The notes: a model not told the origin generated them from the letters alone. DNA of 18,827 nucleotides from JASFEQ01 sp050122535 (GCA_050122535.1 JASFIT010000037.1:1-18827); one strand, 5' to 3'. Positions 1 through 7,894 are shown, counted from the stretch's first letter. Program-made: numbers and translations.

Positions 1-1
1 A

Positions 2-850
2 GACAACCCGGAAGTGGTTGTGTTGGGCGCCGGACTGGTAGGCATGGAAGTGGCGTCGGGCCTGCTGGAGCGGGGTTGCTCGGTGCGCATTGTTGAGAAG
101 GAACTGGGGGTTCTTCCCCTGTATTTTGATGGACCAGCAGAGAACCACATTAGGGAGGTCTTTCTCCAAAAAGGGGCTCATATTTTTACCGGCAAAGAGG
201 TGAGCCAGGTCAAAAGCGATAAGGGCAGAATAGAGGCTATGTTCTCCGATGGCAGGGCTGTGGAAGGCGATGTCCTGATTACGGCCACCGGCGTTAAAGC
301 ACGCGTCTCATTCCTCAGAGATAGTGGGGTTGGGATAAACCAGGGCATTTTGGTGGATAAACAGATGAGGACAAACATGCCAAATATTTACGCAGCCGGT
401 GATGTGGCTGCGGCTTTGGACTTTTTTACTGGGGAGCCAGGGCTCAACCCTATTCTGCCTGCCGCTGTGGAGCAAGGAAAGGTGGCTGGCGCTAATATGG
501 CAGGACAGCCAACCGACTATAAGGGCTGGATCTCCATGAACACATTTAATTTCTTCGGACATAGGGCCTTTTCGGCAGGGCTCTCCATGTCTCTGGATGG
601 AGATTACGATATATGGGAAGCGAACGATAGCGCCAAGAAACAATTCAAAAGGTTGGTCTTCTATGAAGACCGCCTTGTGGGCGCCGTGCTTGTCAATATG
701 GAGGTGGACTCGGGGGTCTTGGTCCATCTCATGAGAAAGCGGGCGGACATGGGCGCATACAAGGAATTGCTATTTGAAAGGCCCAGGGATGTGGGTCGCT
801 GGTTGATGTTGGAGTTAGAGAAGAGGGAAGCCGATCGCCCAGTCACTTAA
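2..850 (+). CDS. padH: FAD/NAD(P)H oxidoreductase subunit, PadH-like (5'-partial)
   Basis: This is the C-terminal part (283 residues) of a pyridine nucleotide-disulfide oxidoreductase family flavoprotein. The frame is open to the left edge, so the N-terminal FAD-binding region lies outside the window. The visible part opens with the NAD(P)H-binding Rossmann motif GAGLVGME. The C-terminal FAD motif (NIYAAGDVA) follows around residues 122-130 of the fragment, then a roughly 130-residue C-terminal domain. No CxxxxC redox disulfide is visible in this part. The gene ends 19 bases before a TPP/ferredoxin fusion subunit. Phenylglyoxylate dehydrogenase of Aromatoleum has a flavoprotein subunit, PadH, that passes electrons from the ferredoxin-type subunits to NAD+, and that is the best reading here. 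A generic NADH:ferredoxin or CoA-disulfide-type reductase is the alternative. The family call is firm; the specific role is inferred from the neighbours. Confidence 0.75.
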   Translation, partial: DNPEVVVLGAGLVGMEVASGLLERGCSVRIVEKELGVLPLYFDGPAENHIREVFLQKGAHIFTGKEVSQVKSDKGRIEAMFSDGRAVEGDVLITATGVKARVSFLRDSGVGINQGILVDKQMRTNMPNIYAAGDVAAALDFFTGEPGLNPILPAAVEQGKVAGANMAGQPTDYKGWISMNTFNFFGHRAFSAGLSMSLDGDYDIWEANDSAKKQFKRLVFYEDRLVGAVLVNMEVDSGVLVHLMRKRADMGAYKELLFERPRDVGRWLMLELEKREADRPVT

Positions 851-869
851 GAATTCTTTAGGTAAACGT

Positions 870-2177
870 ATGACCTCCTTCTATGATGTATTGAAGAGGG
901 AACATGGCGGTTGTCCGACGGACTGCCTCGCCTGCGAGGAAGATTGTGCCCAGGAAAAGGGGGGCGAAGCCAGGATAAAATCTGTCCATGTCCCAGAGGT
1001 GGGATTTCGGGGGGTCGTAAGCTGCCTTCAATGTGGCGAGCCTGCATGCATGCCGGTATGCCCTCTCGGCGCCATCACCAAAAGCGAAAATGACGGCGTG
1101 GTCAGGATTAATGAGAGTAAGTGTGTGGGCTGTGGCCTGTGTAACATGGCCTGTCCCTATGGCGGCATATATTTAGATTCTGAAGAGGGAGTCGCTAGAA
1201 AGTGTGATACCTGTGATGGCGAGATGAAATGCGTCCAGGCATGCCAGTATGAAGTCCTGTCAGTGGGCCGAAGCCGCACTATTCTGAGTTACCTGGATGA
1301 AGACATTGTTTCACCTGGGACACCGACTTGTCCCGGTTGCATGGGCATGCTCTCCGGAAGATTTGCCCTGAGGATCCTAGCCAAGGACAAGCGTGCGGTG
1401 ATTTTAAGCTGTCCAGGCTGCACCCCATTTGTGGCTGCTATGAGCGCCATCCCCTGCCAGTTCTGCCTCATGCCACACGTGGCCGCCGTGGCCTCAGGCA
1501 TCAAAAGACAATATGTCTCCTCGGGCAAGGAGGATATCAGGGTTATTGCCTTTGTGGGTGATGGGGCTACTGCTGATGTGGGCTTTCAGTCCCTCTCTGG
1601 TGCTGCTGAGAGGGATGAAAGCATTATCTTTATCTGTAGTGACAATGAGGCCTACATGAACACGGGCATCCAGAGAAGCAGCACGACCCCTTTGGCGGCC
1701 TGGACGTTCACGACACCCATAGGGAATTTGCGCCAAGGCAAGGAACAGCAAGCCAAGTACATGCCCCTTATTATGGCCTTTCACGGGGCCGCCTACGTGG
1801 CGACAGCCACTATGGCCTATCCGGAAGATTATGCCCAAAAGCTGACCAGGGCTTTGGAGGTCAAAGACGGCCTGGTCTATATCCATCTCTTCTCCCCGTG
1901 TCCTCCAGGTTGGAGAGCCCCTATTGATAGTGGTATTGAAATAAGCCGGATGGCGGTGCAGACCAACTATTTTCCCCTTTGGGAGGCGGAAAGAGGCAGA
2001 TTCCGCTTTACCCACCGAGAGCGGTCCCCCCGCCCCATTGGTGAATTCACTCAGTTGATGGACAGATTTTCTCATCTCGACACTAAGGCTCTGGAGAAAC
2101 TTCAGAAGACCGTAGATGACAGATACCAAATCATCGAAAGCTTGTGTAACCGAGATTCACAGAGCAATGGAAATTAA
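870..2177 (+). CDS. padI: Ferredoxin-TPP fusion subunit of a 2-oxoacid (arylglyoxylate) oxidoreductase, PadI-like
   Basis: The protein has 435 residues. Residues 15-125 form a polyferredoxin domain with sixteen cysteines in four groups (C15/19/22/26, C52/55/60/64, C85/88/91/95, C112/115/121/125), enough for four [4Fe-4S] clusters. The rest is a pyruvate:ferredoxin-oxidoreductase-type beta subunit. It starts with CPGC at 154-157 and carries the thiamine pyrophosphate signature GDG at 230-232, completed by DNEAYMNTG at 258-266. These enzymes oxidatively decarboxylate 2-oxoacids to acyl-CoA. A fused ferredoxin-beta subunit of this size next to a PadH-like flavoprotein matches phenylglyoxylate dehydrogenase (arylglyoxylate to aroyl-CoA). 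The alpha and gamma subunits are not in the window and should lie upstream. Two further Cys pairs (C181/C184 and C196/C199) lie before the TPP motif. Pyruvate or indolepyruvate as substrate cannot be excluded by sequence alone. Confidence 0.8.
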   Translation: MTSFYDVLKREHGGCPTDCLACEEDCAQEKGGEARIKSVHVPEVGFRGVVSCLQCGEPACMPVCPLGAITKSENDGVVRINESKCVGCGLCNMACPYGGIYLDSEEGVARKCDTCDGEMKCVQACQYEVLSVGRSRTILSYLDEDIVSPGTPTCPGCMGMLSGRFALRILAKDKRAVILSCPGCTPFVAAMSAIPCQFCLMPHVAAVASGIKRQYVSSGKEDIRVIAFVGDGATADVGFQSLSGAAERDESIIFICSDNEAYMNTGIQRSSTTPLAAWTFTTPIGNLRQGKEQQAKYMPLIMAFHGAAYVATATMAYPEDYAQKLTRALEVKDGLVYIHLFSPCPPGWRAPIDSGIEISRMAVQTNYFPLWEAERGRFRFTHRERSPRPIGEFTQLMDRFSHLDTKALEKLQKTVDDRYQIIESLCNRDSQSNGN

Positions 2178-2187
2178 GGAAAGGTGG

Positions 2188-4824
2188 ATGGCAAGGGCAA
2201 CTAGGGAACAGGGAATCAAGGAAGATGTCTGGGTTCGAACCACATGTGGCATGTGCTATGCTTCGTGCGCCATGAGGGTGAGGCGGGTTAATGGAGTAGC
2301 CGTGAAGGTGGAGGGGGACCCCGATTCCGACTATGGCGCAAGAGGCGGGCTATGCGGAAAAGGCATGGCATCGCTTCAGTATCTTTACGATCCAAACCGC
2401 TGCAACTATCCGGTAAAACGGACAAACCCAGAGAAAGGGATCGGTGTTGATCCTAAGTGGAAGCGCATATCTTGGGATGAGGCTCTGGGTGAAATAGCGG
2501 AAAAGTTAAAAGAGATCAAAGCGGACAACCCTAATAAACTGTTTGTAATGGGTAGCCCGAGCCCGGGCATGTCAATGTCATCCTTGATCCCTCTGTTTCT
2601 GTGGGCCAAGGCTTTTGATACTGATAACACCTCCAACGGGGGTGCCGGACTTCACTGCGGCAGCGCTTCTCACATGGGTGCAGGAATGAACCATGCTGCA
2701 TGGTCTGCACTGCCCGACTATGCGTATTGCAACTATGTCATCCATTTTGGAGCTAACAAAGGAACAGGGGCAGGACACTCCGCCGCCATGCTTATGAGAA
2801 AGGCTGCTGATGCCAGACGCAGAGGCATGAAGGCAGTTGTCTTCGACCCTGTATGCAATTTCGCTGGGGGCAAGGCTAGAGAGTGGGTCCCCATTTTGCC
2901 AGGAACTGATCTGGCGGTGGCCTTAGCCATGGCTAATGTCATTGTAAACCAACTAGGGATATATGACGAAGAATACCTCAAAAAGAAAACGAACGCACCT
3001 TATCTGGTCAAACCTGACGGTGAGTATGCCCGTGATGCAACTGGTCAACCGCTCTTGTGGGATGAAACCAATAGTAAGAGCATCCCTTGGAACGACCCTG
3101 AGGTTCTCCATGTTGATGTGGCCATGGAGGGAGAATATGAGGTTGACGGTGTAAAGTGCCAACCAGTTTTTGCCCTGCTCAAAGAGCAGTGGAAGAAATT
3201 CACACCGCAGTGGGCGGAAGGGGTGAGCACAGTGCCGGCCACCACGATAAAGCGAATCGCTCAGGAGTTTGCTGAAAATGCGCGGATTGGCTCAACCATA
3301 AATATACGGGGGGTGAATTTACCCTACCGACCCGTAGCTGCCATACAATTTCGCGGTGGCTCGGGGCACTCTAATGGGTTTCACACCTATTTTTCTGTAA
3401 ACATCTTGAACCATCTGGTTGGTGCCGCCGACGTGCCTGGTGGCTTGATCGGTTGGCCGTCAAGATGTTTTGGTTTCCCTGGGACCGGCAACCCCAAATT
3501 TGAGCCTTTTGCCAGTACGGACGGCTTTTTGCGGTGTACCATCTGGGCCCCAGGAATACCCGGAGCCTGGCCACATTCCACCCCCGTGTTGCCACAGAAA
3601 TTGAACCTCTTGGACCTATTCAGCACCAGCAGTTTCTCTCTGTTTCCCTGGGTGAAGGAAACAGAGGAGATGTATCAGAAGTTGGAGGTGCCTTATAGGG
3701 CAGAGGTTCTGCTTCAACTTGCTGGCAATCCACTGATGACCATTGCCAACCCGGATACCGTGGCCGAACAGTTGAGGAAGTTTCCTTTTATCATCTCTAT
3801 CGTCACGATGCACAATGAGACCACCGAGAGCTTTGCCGATATCGTCCTACCTGATACTTGCTTTTTAGAAAGTCTAAGCTGCTGGGATGCCGAATTTTTT
3901 AGCTTTAACCATCCCACCGGCATGGATGACTGGTACTGGCATATACGTCAGCCCGTGGTGAAACCTATGTATGAAAGGCGATTCGCAGTGGAGGTCCTGA
4001 CTGAGCTCGCGGACAGGATTGGCATGAGGAAGGAGTGGAACTCTGCCATAAATGCCTACCTCATGCTCTTCACCCTGGCGCCCATGCCCTATCCGCCGGA
4101 GGCAAAGCTTTCTTGGGAAGAAATGGTCGACGGGTTTATTAAGGCGAGGTTTGGGTCAGAGCATGATTTGCATTGGTTTAAGGAGCATGGTTTCATTACC
4201 TGGCCAAAGAAAGTGGAGGAGTCTTACTGGCGCTGGTTCGTCGATGCACGAGCTTCCATTTATGCTGAGTTCCTTGTAGCGCAGCTCCAGGGTATTCAGG
4301 AAATCTGCGAACCACGGGGGATCCCTATTGACTATGAGCAGTACACGCCACTACCGAGCTATTTCCCCACAGTCGTGCACAAGTCGAAAGACCCCCAATA
4401 TGACTTAATCGCCTTTTCCTACAGGGATATTCTGCATACGGGACACCATACTCTGGGAACACCTTGGCTTCTCGAAGCAAGCGACATGAATCCCTTTACC
4501 TTCAAGGTAACCATGCATGTCAAAGCGGCTGAGGAAAGGGAGCTAAAGGATGGTGACATGATCTGCATCGAGAATGAGCGTGGCGTCAAGATAAAAGGCA
4601 CGCTTCATACTATAGAATCTCAGCATCCTCAGACGGTGGCTATTTGTTCTGTGGGTGGAGGCCATTGGGCCAAGAGTCAACCTTTGGCTAAAGGCAGGGG
4701 TGTCTGCTTCAACTATCTTCTGCCTGCTGAGTGGGGATACAATTGTCCCATAACCAGCAATATAGAGACCAGTGTCAAAGTGAGAGTCTACAAGGCTGAA
4801 ACGGGAAAGGAAATACCGAAATGA
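2188..4824 (+). CDS. padB: Molybdopterin oxidoreductase catalytic subunit, arylacetyl-CoA dehydrogenase (PadB-like)
   Basis: This is a DMSO-reductase-superfamily catalytic subunit of 878 residues from the start chosen here. The N-terminal [4Fe-4S] motif is C20-x2-C23-x3-C27-x28-C56, followed by the Mo-bisMGD domains and a C-terminal beta-barrel dinucleotide-binding domain. C157, in the LHCGSAS stretch, is a candidate molybdenum ligand. There is no Tat or Sec signal, so the enzyme is cytoplasmic, as needed for a CoA-ester substrate. I chose ATG 2188 because TAAGGA, overlapping the upstream stop, sits 7 bases before it. In-frame ATGs at 2167 and 2116 would give 885 or 902 residues and overlap padI, but have poorer ribosome sites. 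The gene is followed with an ATGA overlap by a four-cluster ferredoxin subunit, and phenylglyoxylate dehydrogenase-type genes precede it. This fits PadB, which oxidises phenylacetyl-CoA by four electrons to phenylglyoxylate. Another DMSO-reductase-family oxidoreductase is possible. Confidence 0.75.
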   Translation: MARATREQGIKEDVWVRTTCGMCYASCAMRVRRVNGVAVKVEGDPDSDYGARGGLCGKGMASLQYLYDPNRCNYPVKRTNPEKGIGVDPKWKRISWDEALGEIAEKLKEIKADNPNKLFVMGSPSPGMSMSSLIPLFLWAKAFDTDNTSNGGAGLHCGSASHMGAGMNHAAWSALPDYAYCNYVIHFGANKGTGAGHSAAMLMRKAADARRRGMKAVVFDPVCNFAGGKAREWVPILPGTDLAVALAMANVIVNQLGIYDEEYLKKKTNAPYLVKPDGEYARDATGQPLLWDETNSKSIPWNDPEVLHVDVAMEGEYEVDGVKCQPVFALLKEQWKKFTPQWAEGVSTVPATTIKRIAQEFAENARIGSTINIRGVNLPYRPVAAIQFRGGSGHSNGFHTYFSVNILNHLVGAADVPGGLIGWPSRCFGFPGTGNPKFEPFASTDGFLRCTIWAPGIPGAWPHSTPVLPQKLNLLDLFSTSSFSLFPWVKETEEMYQKLEVPYRAEVLLQLAGNPLMTIANPDTVAEQLRKFPFIISIVTMHNETTESFADIVLPDTCFLESLSCWDAEFFSFNHPTGMDDWYWHIRQPVVKPMYERRFAVEVLTELADRIGMRKEWNSAINAYLMLFTLAPMPYPPEAKLSWEEMVDGFIKARFGSEHDLHWFKEHGFITWPKKVEESYWRWFVDARASIYAEFLVAQLQGIQEICEPRGIPIDYEQYTPLPSYFPTVVHKSKDPQYDLIAFSYRDILHTGHHTLGTPWLLEASDMNPFTFKVTMHVKAAEERELKDGDMICIENERGVKIKGTLHTIESQHPQTVAICSVGGGHWAKSQPLAKGRGVCFNYLLPAEWGYNCPITSNIETSVKVRVYKAETGKEIPK

Positions 4825-5468
4825 GATGGGGAATGGCCATAGATTTGCAAAAATGTGTCGGCTGTTTTTCGTGTCAGATAGCTTGCAAGCAGGAACATTT
4901 TCTTCCTCCAGGGATATTCTACGCCCAGGTGCTCATAGGAGAGGTGGGCACCTATCCCACGGTGCGAAAGCTCATCTATCCAGTCCTTTGCAATCACTGT
5001 GAGGAGCCCTCTTGTGTGGACGTGTGTCCCTCGGGTGCAACAACAAAAGGGGATGACGGCATCGTGTGCGTGGATTCGGATGTCTGCATAGGTTGTAGAA
5101 GCTGCCTCATCGCTTGCCCCTATCAGCAGAGGAGTTATCTGCCAAAGAAGGACTCTGAATACTTTCCAGGTCAGGGATTGACACCTTATGAGGAGATGGG
5201 GAAGGAGCTCTACCCATTGGAAAAGGGGACGGTGGTAAAATGTAATTTTTGTAAAGAGATCATTGATGCAGGGCTTGAAAAAGGGCTTGCTCCGGGTGTG
5301 GACTGGGATGCAACGCCAGCTTGTGTGAATGCCTGCCCTGCCAAAGCCCGATTCTTTGGGGATCTGGATGATGCGGAGAGTGAAGTGTCGCAACAAATAA
5401 GGGCCAGGAGGGGCTTTCAACTCCACTTTGAGTTTGGCACTGAGCCGTCAGTGTATTATCTTGAGTAA
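4821..5468 (+). CDS. padC: Iron-sulfur electron-transfer subunit, PadC-like (DmsB/NrfC family)
   Basis: This 215-residue DmsB-type ferredoxin subunit has sixteen cysteines in four binding groups: C12/15/18/22, C57/60/65/69, C89/92/95/99 and C141/144/168/172. That is the standard pattern for four [4Fe-4S] clusters that carry electrons from the molybdopterin subunit to an acceptor. The start codon overlaps the padB stop as ATGA, so the two are probably translationally coupled and made in equal amounts. There is no signal peptide. Size and arrangement match the roughly 25-kDa iron-sulfur subunit of phenylacetyl-CoA:acceptor oxidoreductase. In the described enzyme a membrane anchor (PadD) follows; here the next gene is an ABC transporter binding protein 165 bases on, so the electron acceptor of this complex is uncertain. 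Confidence 0.82.
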   Translation: MRWGMAIDLQKCVGCFSCQIACKQEHFLPPGIFYAQVLIGEVGTYPTVRKLIYPVLCNHCEEPSCVDVCPSGATTKGDDGIVCVDSDVCIGCRSCLIACPYQQRSYLPKKDSEYFPGQGLTPYEEMGKELYPLEKGTVVKCNFCKEIIDAGLEKGLAPGVDWDATPACVNACPAKARFFGDLDDAESEVSQQIRARRGFQLHFEFGTEPSVYYLE

Positions 5469-5633
5469 TCAAAGCGAGGCGCGAAGTGCAATTCTCACAA
5501 GTACTTCGACGGATGGAAGGGTGATCTGCAACCCTAAAAAGCAACGAGATATAAGGAGGTGATAGGTTTAGATACAGTATGGGATAGTCAGGAACGTACG
5601 GTTGGATTTAATTCAAAAAGAGAGGAGGGGGAT
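5469..5633 (+). promoter_or_regulatory. Gap before the transporter operon, with an orphan Shine-Dalgarno and a palindrome
   Basis: This 165-base gap separates the oxidoreductase genes from the importer genes and is the likeliest place for an internal promoter, but no clear sigma-70 or sigma-54 boxes are visible. It holds a near-ideal Shine-Dalgarno, AAGGAGGT at 5553-5560, with no ATG, GTG or TTG at a usable distance in the downstream binding-protein frame. It also holds an imperfect palindrome TTGGATTTAATTCAA at 5602-5616 that could be an operator. The real ribosome site of the next gene is AGGAGG at 5623-5628, 5 bases before ATG 5634. Confidence 0.35.
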
Positions 5634-6929
5634 ATGAAAGCGAAAACGAGAATCATGGCAGGATTGGTCATTTGTATGTTTTTGCTTCTTGCTGGCCTGT
5701 TTCCATCTGGTGCTCACGGTAAAGAAGTAACCGCACAGAAGCCCATAGTTCTGGGATGGGTACTCTCGCTGTCTGGTCCTATGGCAGGCCTGGGGATCGA
5801 CGCCTATAAGCCGGCTCTGGCCCTGGTGGAGCATATTAACAAAGAGGGAGGAATAGCCGGCCATCCGGTAAAACTCATTTTTGCTGATACGGAGAGCGAT
5901 GCCACCAAAGGGGTAATCGCTGCCAAGAGGCTGGTAATGAAAGATAAGGTGCATATGCTACTGGGAGACACGAGCCTCGGGGTGGCTATACCTGTAGGGT
6001 TAGCCGCCTCTCAATTTAAGATACCTCATTTGGTCCATACGGGTTCTGAGGCATTCGGGATGCAGATGAAAAAGGCTGGAAAGGAAGCACATCATTGGAA
6101 CTTTGCTGTCATAGGTGTCATGGTCTACGACATGATGACAGTGGTCGCTAAGTGGAGCAAGACAGTGGGCACAAAGGTTGCCGTCCTATATCCGGATAGC
6201 GCCTTTGGCAAGGCATGCTCCGGCCTTTTTATGAAGCTTGCCCCAAAGTATGGGTTAGAGATTTCACTGACTTCCAGCTATCCCATGAATGCCACCGTCT
6301 TCGGGCCTCAAATAGCCGCGATAAAGGGGAAGCCCGACCTGGACGTGCTCGTTTTTACGGGTGCCGAGTTCGCCACCGGCCTTTGCATAGCAGCGGTAAG
6401 AGAAGCGGGCATTACGCTTCCTATCGGTACTGAGAGCGCTATGATTAGCGCTGAAATACTTAAGGTTGGGAAAATACGTAAGGCCTACCAAATGGCCCCC
6501 ACCATTATGGTCAGCGGCGGTGCGTCTGATGGGTTCTGGGAAACCCTGCCCCCTGATGACCCTCGTCGACCGGTCATCGCGGAATGGAGTGCACTACACG
6601 AGAAATTTGTGGGGAGGAAGATGAGTAGTGCTCGCGAGGCGTATGCCTTCGGCACCCTGCACCTGCTGAAAGATGTGTGGGGAAGACTGCTTAAAGACCA
6701 GCCCGATATTCTTGATAAGGACCTGGTTAGCATCCGCGCTGCAGCCAGGGATTATACGGAGACTGTCAAAAACGTCATCGTATCCAGTGGGGCAACGGTA
6801 TCCATGAGCCCTAAAGACCACCTTGGGTTGATTCCAGGCACATGTTTCATGCTGGCACGATTCAGGGACCCACCTCCCCACCAAGTCGTCCCCGGCTTTG
6901 AAATGGCACCTCCGCCATGGCGTAGGTAG
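5634..6929 (+). CDS. Periplasmic solute-binding protein of a HAAT-type ABC importer
   Basis: The mature domain is a type I periplasmic binding fold (LivJ/LivK family, Peripla_BP_6), seen from the opening IVLGWVLSLSGPMAGLG and the following NKEGGIAGHPVKLIFADTES. The total is 431 residues from ATG 5634. I chose that start because it has AGGAGG 5 bases upstream and gives a clean signal peptide: KAKTR, a hydrophobic stretch to about residue 23, then cleavage near SGAHG. An extended reading from GTG 5559 would bury the signal. There is no lipobox cysteine, so the protein is soluble in a periplasm. The C-terminus is unusually proline-rich (RDPPPH and MAPPPWRR). It heads a complete permease/ATPase set and is followed by a strong hairpin. 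HAAT binding proteins take branched-chain amino acids, amides or aromatic and aliphatic carboxylates; next to an arylacetate oxidation module an aromatic acid is likely, but the ligand is inferred. Confidence 0.88.
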   Translation: MKAKTRIMAGLVICMFLLLAGLFPSGAHGKEVTAQKPIVLGWVLSLSGPMAGLGIDAYKPALALVEHINKEGGIAGHPVKLIFADTESDATKGVIAAKRLVMKDKVHMLLGDTSLGVAIPVGLAASQFKIPHLVHTGSEAFGMQMKKAGKEAHHWNFAVIGVMVYDMMTVVAKWSKTVGTKVAVLYPDSAFGKACSGLFMKLAPKYGLEISLTSSYPMNATVFGPQIAAIKGKPDLDVLVFTGAEFATGLCIAAVREAGITLPIGTESAMISAEILKVGKIRKAYQMAPTIMVSGGASDGFWETLPPDDPRRPVIAEWSALHEKFVGRKMSSAREAYAFGTLHLLKDVWGRLLKDQPDILDKDLVSIRAAARDYTETVKNVIVSSGATVSMSPKDHLGLIPGTCFMLARFRDPPPHQVVPGFEMAPPPWRR

Positions 6930-6951
6930 TGGCGGGAACAAACAGGTTTTC

Positions 6952-6985
6952 CCCTGCCAGCCACCTTTGAGGATGGCTGGCAGGG
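6952..6985 (+). other. Strong intergenic RNA hairpin after the binding-protein gene
   Basis: Two perfect 12-base arms, CCCTGCCAGCCA at 6952-6963 and TGGCTGGCAGGG at 6974-6985, flank a 10-base loop. The hairpin lies in the 80-base gap between the binding protein and the first permease gene. No T-run follows, so it is not a classical intrinsic terminator. In similar importer operons such a structure protects the 3' end of the binding-protein message, or partly stops transcription, so that binding protein is made in excess over membrane subunits. That role is inferred from position. Confidence 0.75.
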
Positions 6986-7009
6986 AAGCTGGCTACGGAA
7001 GAGGCAGGT

Positions 7010-7894
7010 TTGATAGAACAGACACTCTGGGTCCTTTTCTCAGGCATCACTCTGGGTTGCATTTATGCCTTTGTCGCTCTCGGGTTTGTGATCGTTTACA
7101 GCATGACGAAGATGTTCAATCTTTGCGCCGGCGAGTTCGTCATGCTTGGTGCCATCCTGGCAGGCATATTCTACGGATTCGGCTTTCCTCTTTTCTTGTC
7201 TATAGCTCTGGCACTCATTATTTGCGGTGCCATGGGGGCTATCACGTGGCTTGTGTTTCTACACCACCCCTATTCATCAGGAGCCTCGCCCTTGACACTG
7301 CTTTTGGTCATAGCTGCCTTGGCCATCGTGTCTATGGGAAGTGCTTATATGATATGGGGGACTGCACCAAGGAGCTTACCCGAGTTCACACATCTCAAGT
7401 TGGTTGTCGCAGGTGTCACCATACCTCCTCAATTTCTTTGGGTTTGGGGAGTCACAGCCCTCGCAGTAGGTTTTCTGTTTTTCCTGCTTGACAGAACTTT
7501 AGTGGGAAAGGCATTCAGGGCCTGCTCTGAAAACCCTGTGGCAGCAAGGTTAATGGGGATTAATCCCAACTTTATGGCTTTCTTGTCCTTTGTGTTGGCA
7601 GCATTACTGGGAGGAATCGCTGGTGTCATTTCAGCTCCGGTGACCACAGCCAGTTATGCCATGGGGTTAGGAATGACCATAAAGGGTTGCCTTGCCGCTA
7701 TGCTAGGTGGCATAGACAGGGCTCAGGGGGCTATCATTGGCGGGCTCATTCTGGGGTTGGCGGAAAGTTTTGCTGGAGGCTTTATTTCCACCGCGTTTAT
7801 GGAGGCAATCGCTCTGGGTTTGTTGATAGCCATTCTACTTTTTCGCCACGAAGGGATATTCGGTATCAGGGAGGAAAAGTTTTGTCGAAAGTGA
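7010..7894 (+). CDS. livH: HAAT ABC importer permease, LivH-like
   Basis: This 294-residue membrane protein is rich in hydrophobic segments along its whole length. Its N-terminus (IEQTLWVLFSGITLGCIYAF, then ALGFVIVYSM and GEFVMLGA) is the standard LivH opening, and the segment around ENPVAARLMGINP is the cytoplasmic coupling loop of this permease family. The start is TTG 7010: an in-frame TGA lies at 6968 and no ATG or GTG falls between, so TTG is the only reasonable initiator that keeps the family N-terminus. A weak purine-rich site (GAAGAGG) precedes it. It pairs with the LivM-like permease, whose gene starts 13 bases before this stop, to form the transmembrane channel. Confidence 0.9.
   Translation: MIEQTLWVLFSGITLGCIYAFVALGFVIVYSMTKMFNLCAGEFVMLGAILAGIFYGFGFPLFLSIALALIICGAMGAITWLVFLHHPYSSGASPLTLLLVIAALAIVSMGSAYMIWGTAPRSLPEFTHLKLVVAGVTIPPQFLWVWGVTALAVGFLFFLLDRTLVGKAFRACSENPVAARLMGINPNFMAFLSFVLAALLGGIAGVISAPVTTASYAMGLGMTIKGCLAAMLGGIDRAQGAIIGGLILGLAESFAGGFISTAFMEAIALGLLIAILLFRHEGIFGIREEKFCRK

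Noticed and set aside
1494..2129. 211-codon minus-strand open frame
   Set aside because: It lies entirely antisense to the PadI-like gene, whose cysteine and TPP motifs are clearly real; its own translation shows no recognisable motif.
4788..5426. 212-codon minus-strand open frame
   Set aside because: Antisense to the padC-like gene with its sixteen ordered cysteines; treated as a shadow.
5518..5535. Hairpin AGGGT...ACCCT after padC as a terminator
   Set aside because: Only 5 base pairs, followed by an A-run rather than a T-run on the coding strand.
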